From Streptomyces ambofaciens ATCC 23877 (GTDB lineage: Bacteria; Actinomycetota; Actinomycetes; Streptomycetales; Streptomycetaceae): a DNA stretch of 64,000 bases. Positions 18,499 through 26,905 of this stretch are shown one piece after another (position 1 is the stretch's first letter; the number at the start of each line of letters is the position of its first letter). The notes below the pieces were generated by a model, which was not told the origin of the DNA, ran no database searches, and saw only the letters and a program-made list of their open reading frames with translations. The stretch lies in the NCBI RefSeq assembly GCF_001267885.1, contig NZ_CP012382.1, positions 5,381,001 to 5,445,000 of the forward strand, written 5' to 3'. A program made the translations under genes and the position numbers.

Positions 18499-18566
18499 AA
18501 CGTGGACCACTCCCCGCTTACCTGCTAGCGTCCCGCTCGGAGGTCAAACGGGGAGTGGTCCCCGTT
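18499..18566 (+). promoter_or_regulatory. Promoter with two palindromic operators before the patatin gene
   Basis: The operator at 18547-18566 is AACGGGGA-GTGG-TCCCCGTT, with perfect eight-base arms. The one at 18499-18518 is AACGTGGA-CCAC-TCCCCGCT and has the same sequence in the other orientation with two mismatches. TGGACC (18503-18508) and TAGCGT (18526-18531), 17 bases apart, are candidate -35 and -10 boxes. The first operator overlaps the -35 box and the second covers the early transcript, a layout that fits a repressor. Confidence 0.7.
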
Positions 18567-18599
18567 ATGAGGGCCGGTAGCGAGTCGGAGGGGTTGGAC

Positions 18600-19439
18600 G
18601 TGGCGGATTCGGCGCTGGTGCTGGGCGGGGGCGGTCTGACGGCGTACGCGTGGCAGGTCGGCGTACTGGCGGGACTGGCCGACGCCGGCCTGGACCTCGG
18701 CGCCGCCGACGTCCTCGCCGGCACATCGGCCGGCTCCCTGCTGGCCCTGGACCTGGCCAAGGGCTCGGCCCCGGCCGACCTCTACAGGGAGCAGGTCCAC
18801 CGCGAACGGGCCATGATGGACGTGGACTTCACGCTCACCATGACGGCCAGGTACCTGTGGGCGGCCCTGGTCTCGCGCGACCCCGACACGGTGGTCAGGC
18901 GGCTCGGCCGACTCGCGCTCTCGGTGCGCGGCGTCCCGGAGTCCGCGGTCCTCGCGGCCATCGGCCCCCACCTGCCGGTCGAGGACTGGCCGGAGCGCAC
19001 CGTCCGCCTCTTCGCCGTCGACGCCCTCACCGGCGCACCGACCGCTTTCGACGCCGGCTCCGGCGTCGACCTGCTGCACGCCATGTCGGCCACCTGCGCG
19101 CTGCCGCCCCTGTTCCCGCCGATCACGATCGGCGAGGGCCGCTGGATGGACGGCGGCGTACGCTCCACGACCAACGCGGACCTGGTCGACGACTGCGCCC
19201 GGGTCGTCGTGCTCGCCCCCATCCCCAAGGCCGCCGGAGCGACCCCGAGCGCGGCGACCCAGGTCGCGTCCCTCACCGCGAAGGGCGCCCGAGCCACCCT
19301 GCTGACCCCCGACCGAGCGGCCCGCCGCGCCTTCGGCCGCAACCCCCTGGACGCCTCCCGCATCCCGGGCGCGGCCCGGGAGGGACGCCGACAGGGCACG
19401 GAACAGGCCGACCGCGTCCGCACGATCTGGCACGGCTGA
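18600..19439 (+). CDS. Patatin-like phospholipase
   Basis: The 279-residue protein has the oxyanion loop LGGGGLTAYAWQVGVLAGL, the nucleophile elbow G-T-S-A-G (Ser43) and the catalytic D-G-G (Asp184 in RWMDGGVRS). That Ser-Asp dyad defines the patatin family, which removes fatty acyl chains from lipids. No signal peptide is visible, so it probably acts at the inner membrane face or in the cytoplasm. I chose GTG 18600, with GGAGGGG at 18588-18594, because the domain starts right there. Starts at 18555 or 18567 would lie on the operator. It is monocistronic. Confidence 0.9.
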   Translation: MADSALVLGGGGLTAYAWQVGVLAGLADAGLDLGAADVLAGTSAGSLLALDLAKGSAPADLYREQVHRERAMMDVDFTLTMTARYLWAALVSRDPDTVVRRLGRLALSVRGVPESAVLAAIGPHLPVEDWPERTVRLFAVDALTGAPTAFDAGSGVDLLHAMSATCALPPLFPPITIGEGRWMDGGVRSTTNADLVDDCARVVVLAPIPKAAGATPSAATQVASLTAKGARATLLTPDRAARRAFGRNPLDASRIPGAAREGRRQGTEQADRVRTIWHG

Positions 19440-19495
19440 ACTGCACGGGCCTGCGGGGCTTGTGAGCTGTCGTGAAGCCCGCGACATCAACGAGC

Positions 19496-19510
19496 TATTA
19501 CGGCGTAATA
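19496..19510. repeat. AT-rich palindrome near the tRNA gene
   Basis: TATTACGGCGTAATA is a perfect odd palindrome in an otherwise GC-rich gap between the patatin gene and the tRNA terminator. Its composition is unlike the surroundings. Confidence 0.5.
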
Positions 19511-19555
19511 ACCGACGAACAACCGCTCTCGGCCCCGTCCGCCGGCACGTACACG

Positions 19556-19595
19556 AAGACCCCGTCCTCAGCGAACTCGCTGACGGCGGGGTCTT
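19556..19595 (-). terminator. Terminator hairpin downstream of tRNA-Arg
   Basis: AAGACCCCG (19556-19564) pairs with CGGGGTCTT (19587-19595), with an inner CAGCGA/TCGCTG stem. It lies 18 bases past the tRNA 3' end on the minus strand. The symmetry means it may also stop transcripts from the patatin gene. Confidence 0.8.
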
Positions 19596-19613
19596 TGGGC
19601 ACTCCCTGCGAAG

Positions 19614-19685
19614 TGCCCCCGGCAGGATTCGAACCTGCGCACACGGCTCCGGAGGCCGTTGCTCTATCCCCTGAGCTACGGGGGC
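19614..19685 (-). tRNA. tRNA-Arg (anticodon CCG)
   Basis: The 72-nucleotide gene folds fully: acceptor stem GCCCCCG/CGGGGGC, D stem GCTC/GAGC, anticodon stem ACGGC/GCCGT with loop CTCCGGA (anticodon CCG, reading CGG), and T stem GCAGG/CCTGC with loop TTCGAAT. The discriminator base is A and no CCA is encoded. tRNA-Arg genes are common attachment sites for actinobacterial integrating elements. No integrase is next to this one. Confidence 0.97.
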
Positions 19686-19875
19686 GTGTCCGTCGCGGTG
19701 GGTGTTGCTCGCGGCGACGGGTAGAACACTACCAGCTCCGCCGGGGTGTTCATGAACGGGTTTTCGCGGGTCGCGGCGCCTCCCGGGGTGGCGGGTGTGG
19801 GGGCGTCGTCCCCCGCACGGGGCGGAAGTGGGGAAAACCCGGACGCGGTGGCCGGTCCGGACCTACTCTCGAGTT

Positions 19876-20340
19876 GTGCCTAGGGCGTCCGGCCGGGTTC
19901 TTGTTGTGGACGACAACAAGGTCATCCGGCAGCTGATCAGGGTCAATCTCGAGCTGGAGGGCTTCGAGGTCGTGACCGCGGCCGATGGTGCCGAGTGTCT
20001 TGATGTCGTCCATCAGGTGCGGCCCGACGCCGTCACGCTGGACGTGGTCATGCCTCGGCTGGACGGGGTGAGAACCGCCGCCCGCCTGCGTGCCGATCCG
20101 CGCACGCGGGACCTTCCGATCGCCATCGTCAGCGCCTGCACCCAGTACGAGGCCGACGCCGGGTTCGATGCCGGGGTCGACGCCTTCCTGTCCAAGCCCT
20201 TCGAGCCCGCCGAACTCGTCTCGCTTGTAAGGCAGTTGGTGGAGGGGAGGCCGACTCGGGGGAGTGGGGCTGTGTTGCGGTCGGTGCTCGGCGTGGCCGG
20301 GGAGAGCGAGGCAGCCGCTCGGGCCGAGCCTGCCGGGTGA
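19876..20340 (+). CDS. Single-domain response regulator
   Basis: The 154-residue protein is one receiver domain. Acidic pocket VVDDN (Asp12/13), phosphoacceptor Asp56 in AVTLDVVMP, and Lys in FLSKPFEP near residue 107 are all present. It has no DNA-binding or enzyme domain, only a short tail of about 25 residues. Such CheY-like proteins act by protein contact. The start GTG 19876 has no ribosome site; TACTCT sits seven bases before it, so the message is probably leaderless. No kinase gene is adjacent. Confidence 0.87.
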   Translation: MPRASGRVLVVDDNKVIRQLIRVNLELEGFEVVTAADGAECLDVVHQVRPDAVTLDVVMPRLDGVRTAARLRADPRTRDLPIAIVSACTQYEADAGFDAGVDAFLSKPFEPAELVSLVRQLVEGRPTRGSGAVLRSVLGVAGESEAAARAEPAG

Positions 20341-20700
20341 CTCCACTCACCGCTCGCACCGCACCGCACCGCACCGTGCCGGACCGTCTCGCCTCGCGCT
20401 GCACCGTGCCCGACCGCACGGCATCACACCGCACCGTGTCCGACCGCACCGCACCGTGCCCGCCCCACCCCGCCCCATGCCGGACCGACGACCCGCACCC
20501 CGCACCCCGCGACCCCCACCCCGCCCCATGCCGGACCGACGACCGGCACCCCGTACCCCGCACCCCGCGACCCGCACCCCGCCCACGCGGCGGGCGTCGC
20601 ACACGGTGTGATGCCAGTCGGGTGGGGTTTCCGTCCACATCCCGGGATCGGGCCCAAACCGGCTCGCATACCCACCCCCCTCCTCCCCTACGCTTGACCC
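20341..20700. other. Gene-free, C-rich repetitive gap of 360 bases
   Basis: The stretch holds the repeat block described separately and then the promoter region of the ArgS-like gene. The GTG at 20701 follows CTCCCCTACGCTTGACCC, with TACGCT as a possible -10 box and no ribosome site, so that gene may be leaderless. Confidence 0.6.
20345..20590. repeat. C-rich tandem repeats with G-quadruplex potential on the minus strand
   Basis: From 20345 to about 20460 variants of CCGCACCGTGCCCGACCG recur. Then a 51-base unit starting CACCCCGCCCCATGCCGG is repeated at 20466 and 20517. The minus strand at 20505-20527 has four runs of four or five G with loops of 1, 1 and 4 bases, the standard quadruplex pattern. 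Confidence 0.8.
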
Positions 20701-21735
20701 GTGACCCCCGTAGAGCTCTCCCGCACCGTGCTGCACGCGGTGCGTCGCGCCGTCGACGCGGGTGAGCTGCACGTGAGTGTTCCGCCACGGGCCGTGGTCA
20801 CCCCGCCGGGTCCCGGCGGATGCGGCGACTACGCCACCAACATCGCCCTCCAGCTGGCCCGGCCCGCCGGGCAGCCGCCGCTCCGGGTCGCCGAGGTGCT
20901 GCGGCCCTACCTCGTCGACGACGACGGCATCGCCGACGTCGTCCTCAGCGGGCCCGGGTTCCTCAACATCAGCCTGCACGGCGCCGCTCCCGCCGGTCTC
21001 GTGGAGGAGATCCTGCGGCGCAGGTCCCGGTACGGGCACGCCGACGGGCCCGACGGCCGCCTCGTTGAGCTGCACTGCCCCCGCGACCTGCGTGCCGTCG
21101 TCGTCGCCGAGGCCGCGGGCCGCGTCCTGCGGTCGCAGGGTGCGCTCGTGCGGGTCACCGCGGAGGCCCTCGACCCCGAGTGGACCGCCGCCCTGGGCGT
21201 ACGCGTCGCGGTCGGCCCGGCGCCGGCCGAACCGCCCGTGAACGTCCGGCCCGTCCCCGCCCCGGCGGACCCCCTTCCCCTCGGCCGTGACGCCGCCCGC
21301 TGGGCCCTGCTGCACCCCGCCGCCCACGACCGGCCCAGGATCGGCGACGAGCACCTCGTCCAGCGCGAGAGCAACCCCCTCTTCCGCGTGCGGTACGCCC
21401 ACGCCCGCTGCCGCGCCGCCGCCCGCAACGCCGCCGGTCTCGGCTTCACCGCCGCACCCGGACCGGTCGCCGGCGCCCGGGAACTCCTCGTCGTCCTCGC
21501 CGACCACCCCCGCGTCCTCGCCGCCACGGCCGCGCACCGCGCCCCCGACCGGCTCGCCCGGCACCTCGTCACCGTCGCCGACGCCGCGCTGCCCTTCCTG
21601 CCCACCGTGCTGCCCGTCGGTGAGGAGAAACCCTCGGCCGCCCACCGCGCCCGGCTGGCCCTCGCCCAAGCCGTCGGGGCGGTGCTGGCCGGCGGCCTGT
21701 CCCTCCTCGGCATCGACGCACCCGACCACCTCTGA
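20701..21735 (+). CDS. Arginyl-tRNA synthetase-like protein without the catalytic motifs
   Basis: The 344-residue product looks like ArgS with its centre removed. Residues about 1-100 match the ArgS N-terminal domain (GCGDYATNIALQLARPAG, then VVLSGPGFLNISL). About 205-344 match the DALR anticodon-binding domain (NPLFRVRYAHARCRAAARNA, ending EKPSAAHRARLALAQAVGAVL). The HIGH-type signature expected after the N-domain is absent: the segment reads VELHCPRDLRAVVVAEAAG. No KMSK motif is seen, and the protein is far shorter than the roughly 550-590 residues usual for ArgS. It cannot be a normal synthetase. It precedes lysA by 18 bases, the place of argS in several actinobacteria. Confidence 0.82.
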   Translation: MTPVELSRTVLHAVRRAVDAGELHVSVPPRAVVTPPGPGGCGDYATNIALQLARPAGQPPLRVAEVLRPYLVDDDGIADVVLSGPGFLNISLHGAAPAGLVEEILRRRSRYGHADGPDGRLVELHCPRDLRAVVVAEAAGRVLRSQGALVRVTAEALDPEWTAALGVRVAVGPAPAEPPVNVRPVPAPADPLPLGRDAARWALLHPAAHDRPRIGDEHLVQRESNPLFRVRYAHARCRAAARNAAGLGFTAAPGPVAGARELLVVLADHPRVLAATAAHRAPDRLARHLVTVADAALPFLPTVLPVGEEKPSAAHRARLALAQAVGAVLAGGLSLLGIDAPDHL

Positions 21736-21753
21736 GAGAGCACAGAAGACGCC

Positions 21754-23145
21754 ATGAGCCGTTCCGCACACCCCGCCGGGCCCCGTCACGCCGATGTCCT
21801 TCCCGAGGGCCACTACTCCGCCCCGGCCGCCGACCTGAACGTCCTCGACCCCAAGGTCTGGGCCCAGACCGTCGAGCGGGACGCGGACGGTGTCGTCACC
21901 GTCGGCGGGATGACCGTCACGCAGCTCGCCGAGGAGTACGGCACCCCCGCCTACGTCCTCGACGAGGCCGACTTCCGGGCCCGGGCGCGGGCCTGGCGCA
22001 CCGCCTTCGGGAACGACGCCGACGTGTTCTACGCCGGCAAGGCGTTCCTGTCGCGTGCCGTCGTGCGGTGGCTGGCGGAGGAGGGGCTGAACCTCGACGT
22101 GTGCTCGGGCGGCGAACTCGCCACCGCGCTCTCCGCGGGGATGCCCGCCGACCGCATCGCCTTCCACGGCAACAACAAGTCGCCGGAGGAGATCGAGCGG
22201 GCCGTCCGCGCCGACGTCGGGCGGATCGTGCTCGACTCCTTCCAGGAGATCGTCCGCGTCGCCCACATCGCCCAGTCGCTGGGCAAGCGGCAGCGCGTGC
22301 AGATCCGTATCACCGTCGGGGTCGAGGCGCACACGCACGAGTTCATCGCCACCGCCCACGAGGACCAGAAGTTCGGCATCCCGCTGGCCGGCGGGCAGGC
22401 GGCGGAGGCCGTGCGGCGGGCGTTGCAGCTCGACGGGCTGGAGGTCATCGGGATCCACTCGCACATCGGGTCGCAGATCTTCGACATGTCGGGCTTCGAG
22501 GTCGCCGCCCACCGGGTGGTGGGGCTGCTCAAGGACATCCGTGACGAGCACGGGGTCGAGCTGCCCGAGATCGACCTCGGTGGCGGGCTCGGGATCGCGT
22601 ACACGAGCGACGACGACCCCCGCGAGCCGCACGAGATCGCCAAGGCGCTGACCGAGATCGTCACCCGGGAGTGCGAGGGCGCGCGGCTGCGCACCCCCCG
22701 CATCTCCGTCGAGCCGGGCCGTGCCATCGTCGGCCCCACCGCCTTCACCCTCTACGAGGTCGGCACCGTCAAGCCGCTCGACGGGCTGCGGACCTACGTC
22801 TCCGTCGACGGCGGCATGTCGGACAACATCCGCACGGCGCTGTACGACGCCGAGTACAGCGTCGCCCTCGTCTCCCGCACCTCCGACGCCCAGCCCATGC
22901 TCGTCCGGGTCGTCGGCAAGCACTGCGAGAGCGGGGACATCGTCGTGAAGGACGCCTTCCTGCCGGGCGACCTGGCCCCCGGCGACCTCATCGCCGTACC
23001 CGCGACGGGCGCGTACTGTCGGTCCATGGCCAGCAACTACAACCACGTGCTGCGCCCGCCCGTCGTCGCCGTGCGGGACGGCGAGGCGCGGGTCATCGTG
23101 CGCAGGGAGACCGAGGAGGACCTGCTGCGTCTCGACGTCGGATGA
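21754..23145 (+). CDS. lysA: Diaminopimelate decarboxylase
   Basis: The 463-residue PLP enzyme makes L-lysine from meso-diaminopimelate, the last step of the pathway. Lys96 in VFYAGKAF is the cofactor lysine. HSHIGSQI, the E-P-G-R-A phosphate/active-site motif, C-E-S-G-D and G-A-Y-C are all present. It is in a likely operon behind the ArgS-like gene and before the threonine genes. The first about 40 residues extend beyond the usual start but are in frame and plausible. Confidence 0.97.
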   Translation: MSRSAHPAGPRHADVLPEGHYSAPAADLNVLDPKVWAQTVERDADGVVTVGGMTVTQLAEEYGTPAYVLDEADFRARARAWRTAFGNDADVFYAGKAFLSRAVVRWLAEEGLNLDVCSGGELATALSAGMPADRIAFHGNNKSPEEIERAVRADVGRIVLDSFQEIVRVAHIAQSLGKRQRVQIRITVGVEAHTHEFIATAHEDQKFGIPLAGGQAAEAVRRALQLDGLEVIGIHSHIGSQIFDMSGFEVAAHRVVGLLKDIRDEHGVELPEIDLGGGLGIAYTSDDDPREPHEIAKALTEIVTRECEGARLRTPRISVEPGRAIVGPTAFTLYEVGTVKPLDGLRTYVSVDGGMSDNIRTALYDAEYSVALVSRTSDAQPMLVRVVGKHCESGDIVVKDAFLPGDLAPGDLIAVPATGAYCRSMASNYNHVLRPPVVAVRDGEARVIVRRETEEDLLRLDVG

Positions 23146-23212
23146 GTCCCGGCAGGTCAGGCGCGGGGGCGGAAGATCTTTCGTCATCCGCCCCTGCGAA
23201 AATGAAATAAAC

Positions 23213-23261
23213 GTCTCACGATTCGGACGAAAGGCAGAAAATCCCGTCCGGTGCGTGAGAC
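23213..23261 (+). promoter_or_regulatory. Inverted repeat in the hom leader
   Basis: GTCTCACG (23213-23220) and CGTGAGAC (23254-23261) are perfect complements 33 bases apart. A small CCGT-AG-ACGG palindrome follows before the start. They sit in a locally AT-rich stretch (AAAATGAAATAAACG), the likely hom promoter. Either an operator or a leader hairpin is possible. Confidence 0.5.
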
Positions 23262-23298
23262 TGGTTCAACCGTAGACGGTATGAGGAAACGAGGTCGG

Positions 23299-24591
23299 AT
23301 GATGCGTACGCGTCCGCTGAAGGTGGCGCTGCTGGGCTGTGGAGTGGTCGGCTCAGAGGTGGCGCGCATCATGACGACGCACGCCGACGACCTCGCCGCC
23401 CGGATCGGGGCCCCCGTGGAGCTCGCGGGCGTGGCCGTACGCCGGCCCGACCGGGTGCGGGAGGGCATCGACCCCGCCCTCGTCACCACCGACGCCACCG
23501 CCCTGGTCAAGCGCGGTGACATCGACGTGGTCGTCGAGGTCATCGGCGGCATCGAGCCCGCCCGGACCCTCATCACCACCGCCTTCGAGCACGGCGCCTC
23601 CGTCGTCTCCGCCAACAAGGCGCTCCTCGCCCAGGACGGCGCCGCCCTGCACGCCGCGGCGGGCGCGCACGGCAAGGACCTCTACTACGAGGCCGCCGTC
23701 GCCGGCGCCATCCCGCTGATCCGGCCGCTGCGCGAGTCCCTCGCCGGCGACAAGGTGAACCGGGTGCTCGGCATCGTCAACGGCACGACCAACTTCATCC
23801 TCGACGCCATGGACAGCACCGGCGCCGGGTACCAGGAGGCGCTGGACGAGGCCACGGCCCTCGGGTACGCCGAGGCCGACCCGACCGCCGACGTCGAGGG
23901 CTTCGACGCCGCCGCCAAGGCCGCCATCCTCGCCGGGATCGCCTTCCACACGCGCGTACGCCTCGACGACGTCTACCGCGAGGGCATGAGCGAGGTCACC
24001 GCCGCCGACTTCGCCTCCGCCAAGGAGATGGGCTGCACCATCAAGCTCCTCGCCATCTGCGAGCGGGCCGCGGACGGGGCGTCCGTCACCGCGCGCGTGC
24101 ACCCGGCGATGATCCCGCTCAGCCATCCGCTGGCGAACGTGCGCGGCGCCTACAACGCCGTCTTCGTCGAGTCCGACGCCGCCGGTCAGCTCATGTTCTA
24201 CGGGCCCGGTGCCGGCGGTTCGCCGACGGCGTCCGCCGTGCTCGGCGATCTTGTCGCCGTCTGCCGCAACCGGATCGGCGGCGCGACCGGACCCGGCGAG
24301 TCCGCGTACGCCGCGCTCCCCGTGTCGCCGATGGGCGACGTCGTCACGCGCTACCACATCAGCCTCGACGTGGCCGACAAACCGGGCGTGCTCGCCCAGG
24401 TCGCGACCGTGTTCGCGGAGCACGGTGTCTCCATCGACACCGTGCGGCAGTCCGGCAAGGACGGCGAGGCATCCCTCGTCGTCGTCACCCACCGCGCGTC
24501 CGACGCCGCCCTCGGCGGTACGGTCGAGGCGCTGCGCAAGCTCGACACCGTGCGGGGTGTCGCAAGCATCATGCGGGTTGAAGGAGAGTAA
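23299..24591 (+). CDS. hom: Homoserine dehydrogenase
   Basis: The 430-residue enzyme reduces aspartate semialdehyde to homoserine, the branch point to threonine and methionine. The N-terminal NAD(P) fold has VALLGCGVVGSEVA. The catalytic region has SANKALLA, YYEAAVAGAIPLI and GIVNGTTNFI. A C-terminal ACT domain (YHISLDVADKPGVLAQVATVFAEHGVSI, from about residue 353) is the usual site for threonine feedback. The start is one of two adjacent ATGs (23299, 23302) after GAGGTC. The thrC start is seven bases past the stop, so hom-thrC is an operon. Confidence 0.97.
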   Translation: MMRTRPLKVALLGCGVVGSEVARIMTTHADDLAARIGAPVELAGVAVRRPDRVREGIDPALVTTDATALVKRGDIDVVVEVIGGIEPARTLITTAFEHGASVVSANKALLAQDGAALHAAAGAHGKDLYYEAAVAGAIPLIRPLRESLAGDKVNRVLGIVNGTTNFILDAMDSTGAGYQEALDEATALGYAEADPTADVEGFDAAAKAAILAGIAFHTRVRLDDVYREGMSEVTAADFASAKEMGCTIKLLAICERAADGASVTARVHPAMIPLSHPLANVRGAYNAVFVESDAAGQLMFYGPGAGGSPTASAVLGDLVAVCRNRIGGATGPGESAYAALPVSPMGDVVTRYHISLDVADKPGVLAQVATVFAEHGVSIDTVRQSGKDGEASLVVVTHRASDAALGGTVEALRKLDTVRGVASIMRVEGE

Positions 24592-24597
24592 CCAGCA

Positions 24598-25656
24598 ATG
24601 ACCCACCAGTGGCGCGGAATCATCGAGGAGTACCGGGACAGGCTGCCCGTCTCCGACAGCACGCCCGTCGTGACGCTCCGCGAGGGCGGCACCCCGCTCG
24701 TGCCCGCGCAGGTGCTCTCCGAGCGCACGGGCTGCGAGGTCCACCTCAAGGTCGAGGGGGCGAACCCGACCGGGTCCTTCAAGGACCGCGGTATGACCAT
24801 GGCCATCAGCAAGGCCAAGGAGGAGGGCGCGCAGGCCGTCATCTGCGCGTCCACCGGCAACACCTCCGCCTCCGCCGCCGCGTACGGCGTGCGGGCCGGG
24901 ATGGTCTCGGCCGTCCTGGTGCCGCAGGGCAAGATCGCCCTCGGCAAGATGGGCCAGGCCCTCGTGCACGGCGCGAAGATCCTCCAGGTCGACGGCAACT
25001 TCGACGACTGCCTCACGCTGGCCCGCGCGCTGAGCGACAACTACCCGGTGGCGCTGGTCAATTCGGTCAACCCGGTGCGCATCGAGGGACAGAAGACGGC
25101 CGCCTTCGAGATCGTCGACATGCTCGGGGACGCCCCCGACATCCACGTCCTGCCGGTCGGCAACGCGGGCAACATCACCGCGTACTGGAAGGGCTACCGG
25201 GAGTACGCCGCCGACAGGGTCAGCACGAAGGCGCCGCGCATGTGGGGGTTCCAGGCCTCCGGCAGCGCCCCGATCGTGCGCGGCGAGGTCGTCAAGGACC
25301 CGTCGACCATCGCGACCGCGATCCGTATCGGCAACCCCGCCTCATGGGACTTCGCGCTCGCCGCGCGGGACGAGTCCGGCGGTGCCATCGACGAGGTGAC
25401 GGACCGTGAGATCCTGCGCGCCTACCGGCTGTTGGCCTCGCAGGAGGGCGTCTTCGTCGAGCCCGCGTCCGCCGCTTCGGTGGCCGGTCTGCTGAAGGCC
25501 GCCGAGCAGGGCAAGGTCGACCCGGGCCAGCGGATCGTGTGCACCGTCACCGGCAACGGACTCAAGGACCCGGACTGGGCCGTCGCCGGCGCCCCGCAGC
25601 CGGTCACCGTGCCGGTCGACGCGGCGACGGCGGCCGAGCGGCTCGGCCTGGTCTGA
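24598..25656 (+). CDS. thrC: Threonine synthase
   Basis: The 352-residue PLP enzyme converts O-phosphohomoserine to threonine. The cofactor lysine is Lys62 in T-G-S-F-K-D-R-G, the Ser/Thr loop is [16 protein letters not shown], and the phosphate-binding loop is PVGNAGN. The length is that of the short bacterial class. GGAGAG lies ten bases before the ATG. It follows hom directly; homoserine kinase is encoded next, after 319 bases. Confidence 0.97.
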   Translation: MTHQWRGIIEEYRDRLPVSDSTPVVTLREGGTPLVPAQVLSERTGCEVHLKVEGANPTGSFKDRGMTMAISKAKEEGAQAVICASTGNTSASAAAYGVRAGMVSAVLVPQGKIALGKMGQALVHGAKILQVDGNFDDCLTLARALSDNYPVALVNSVNPVRIEGQKTAAFEIVDMLGDAPDIHVLPVGNAGNITAYWKGYREYAADRVSTKAPRMWGFQASGSAPIVRGEVVKDPSTIATAIRIGNPASWDFALAARDESGGAIDEVTDREILRAYRLLASQEGVFVEPASAASVAGLLKAAEQGKVDPGQRIVCTVTGNGLKDPDWAVAGAPQPVTVPVDAATAAERLGLV

Positions 25657-25975
25657 GGGCCGTGCCCGTCCCGCCGGCGTAAGAGGGCGTAAGCGACGTC
25701 CGAGCGGGAAAGTCACTCACGGGGGGTGCACAGGGGGCTTACGACACGCATCGTGCGCCTCCTGTGCGCCCTATGTCGCCACAGAACCTTCCTTCGATAG
25801 GCTGTACCGAACCCGCCCGCCGCATATGCCGCGGCGCCGCGCTGTCTCCGCGGTCGGGAGGCGGCCGGCCGGCGGTCGGCAGGGCTCGGCCGTTCGGCAG
25901 GCAGCGGCGACCCGGGTTCCGTACGTCATCGAATGTCATTCGACAGTCACGCAGCTCAAGGAGAGTCATCGAGCG
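25657..25975 (+). promoter_or_regulatory. thrC-thrB gap with probable thrB promoter and a palindrome
   Basis: No gene is seen in these 319 bases. CTTCGATAGGCTGTACC (25793-25809) looks like a promoter -10 area. TCGAATG-T-CATTCGA at 25929-25943 is a perfect 15-base palindrome 33 bases before the thrB start. So thrB can probably be transcribed apart from hom-thrC. Confidence 0.5.
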
Positions 25976-26905
25976 ATGGCCGGTCCAGCGTTCCGCGCCG
26001 CCGCCGTCAGGGTGCGCGTCCCCGCCACCAGCGCCAACCTCGGCCCGGGCTTCGACGCCCTCGGCCTCGCGCTGGGCTTGTACGACGACGTGGTCGTCCG
26101 GGTCGCCGACTCCGGGCTGCACATCGACATCGCGGGCGAGGGCAGCGAGACCCTCCCGCGCGACGAGAAACACCTGCTCGTACGGTCCCTGCGCACCGCC
26201 TTCGACCTCCTGGGCGGGCAGCCGCGGGGCCTGGAGATCGTCTGCGCCAACCGCATCCCGCACGGCCGCGGGCTCGGCTCCTCCTCCGCCGCCATCTGCG
26301 CCGGCATCGTCGCCGCCCGCGCCGTGACCATAGGCGGCGAGGCCCGGCTCGACGACGCCGCGCTGCTCGACCTCGCCACCGAGATCGAGGGCCACCCCGA
26401 CAACGTCGCGGCCTGTCTGCTGGGCGGCTTCACCCTGTCCTGGATGGAGTCCGGCGCCGCCCGGGCGATCAGGATGGACCCCGCCGATTCCATCGTTCCG
26501 GTGGTTTTCGTGCCCGGGAAGCCGGTACTGACGGAGACCGCGCGCGGTCTGCTCCCGCGCTCCGTCCCGCACGTCGACGCCGCCGCCAACGCCGGACGCG
26601 CCGCGCTGCTCGTCGAGGCCCTGACCAGGCGCCCCGAGCTGCTGCTGCCGGCCACCGAGGACCGTCTGCACCAGGAGTACCGCGCCCCGGCCATGCCGGA
26701 GAGCGCGGCACTGGTGGAGCGGCTGCGCGGCGACGGCGTCCCCGCGGTGATCTCGGGCGCCGGCCCCACCGTGATGGCACTGGCCGACGCCGACACGGCC
26801 GACAAGGTCGAGGCGCTGGCCGGCACGGACTGGGCGGCCAACCGGCTCAGCCTGGACCAGCAGGGCGCGTGCGTCCTGCCGCTGGCGACCTCCAGCGACA
26901 TTTAA
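25976..26905 (+). CDS. thrB: Homoserine kinase
   Basis: The 309-residue GHMP kinase phosphorylates homoserine. The signature P-H-G-R-G-L-G-S-S-S-A-A (near residue 95), N-terminal VRVPATSANLGPGFDALGLALGLYD and C-terminal GDGVPAVISGAGPTVMAL are all present. ATG 25976 has AAGGAG upstream and puts the conserved start 13 residues in. The longer frame upstream crosses the palindrome and is not needed. Confidence 0.97.
   Translation: MAGPAFRAAAVRVRVPATSANLGPGFDALGLALGLYDDVVVRVADSGLHIDIAGEGSETLPRDEKHLLVRSLRTAFDLLGGQPRGLEIVCANRIPHGRGLGSSSAAICAGIVAARAVTIGGEARLDDAALLDLATEIEGHPDNVAACLLGGFTLSWMESGAARAIRMDPADSIVPVVFVPGKPVLTETARGLLPRSVPHVDAAANAGRAALLVEALTRRPELLLPATEDRLHQEYRAPAMPESAALVERLRGDGVPAVISGAGPTVMALADADTADKVEALAGTDWAANRLSLDQQGACVLPLATSSDI

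Noticed and set aside
16262..18499. 745-codon minus-strand frame opposite the hydroxylase
   Set aside because: Its repeats only mirror the Gly-rich insert of the hydroxylase, which has the FAD motifs.
20347..23187. Very long minus-strand open frame (946 codons) opposite the ArgS-like gene and lysA
   Set aside because: It is the antisense shadow of high-GC3 genes: lysA and the ArgS-like protein have clear families, and the minus frame gives only Gly/Asp/Val-rich text.
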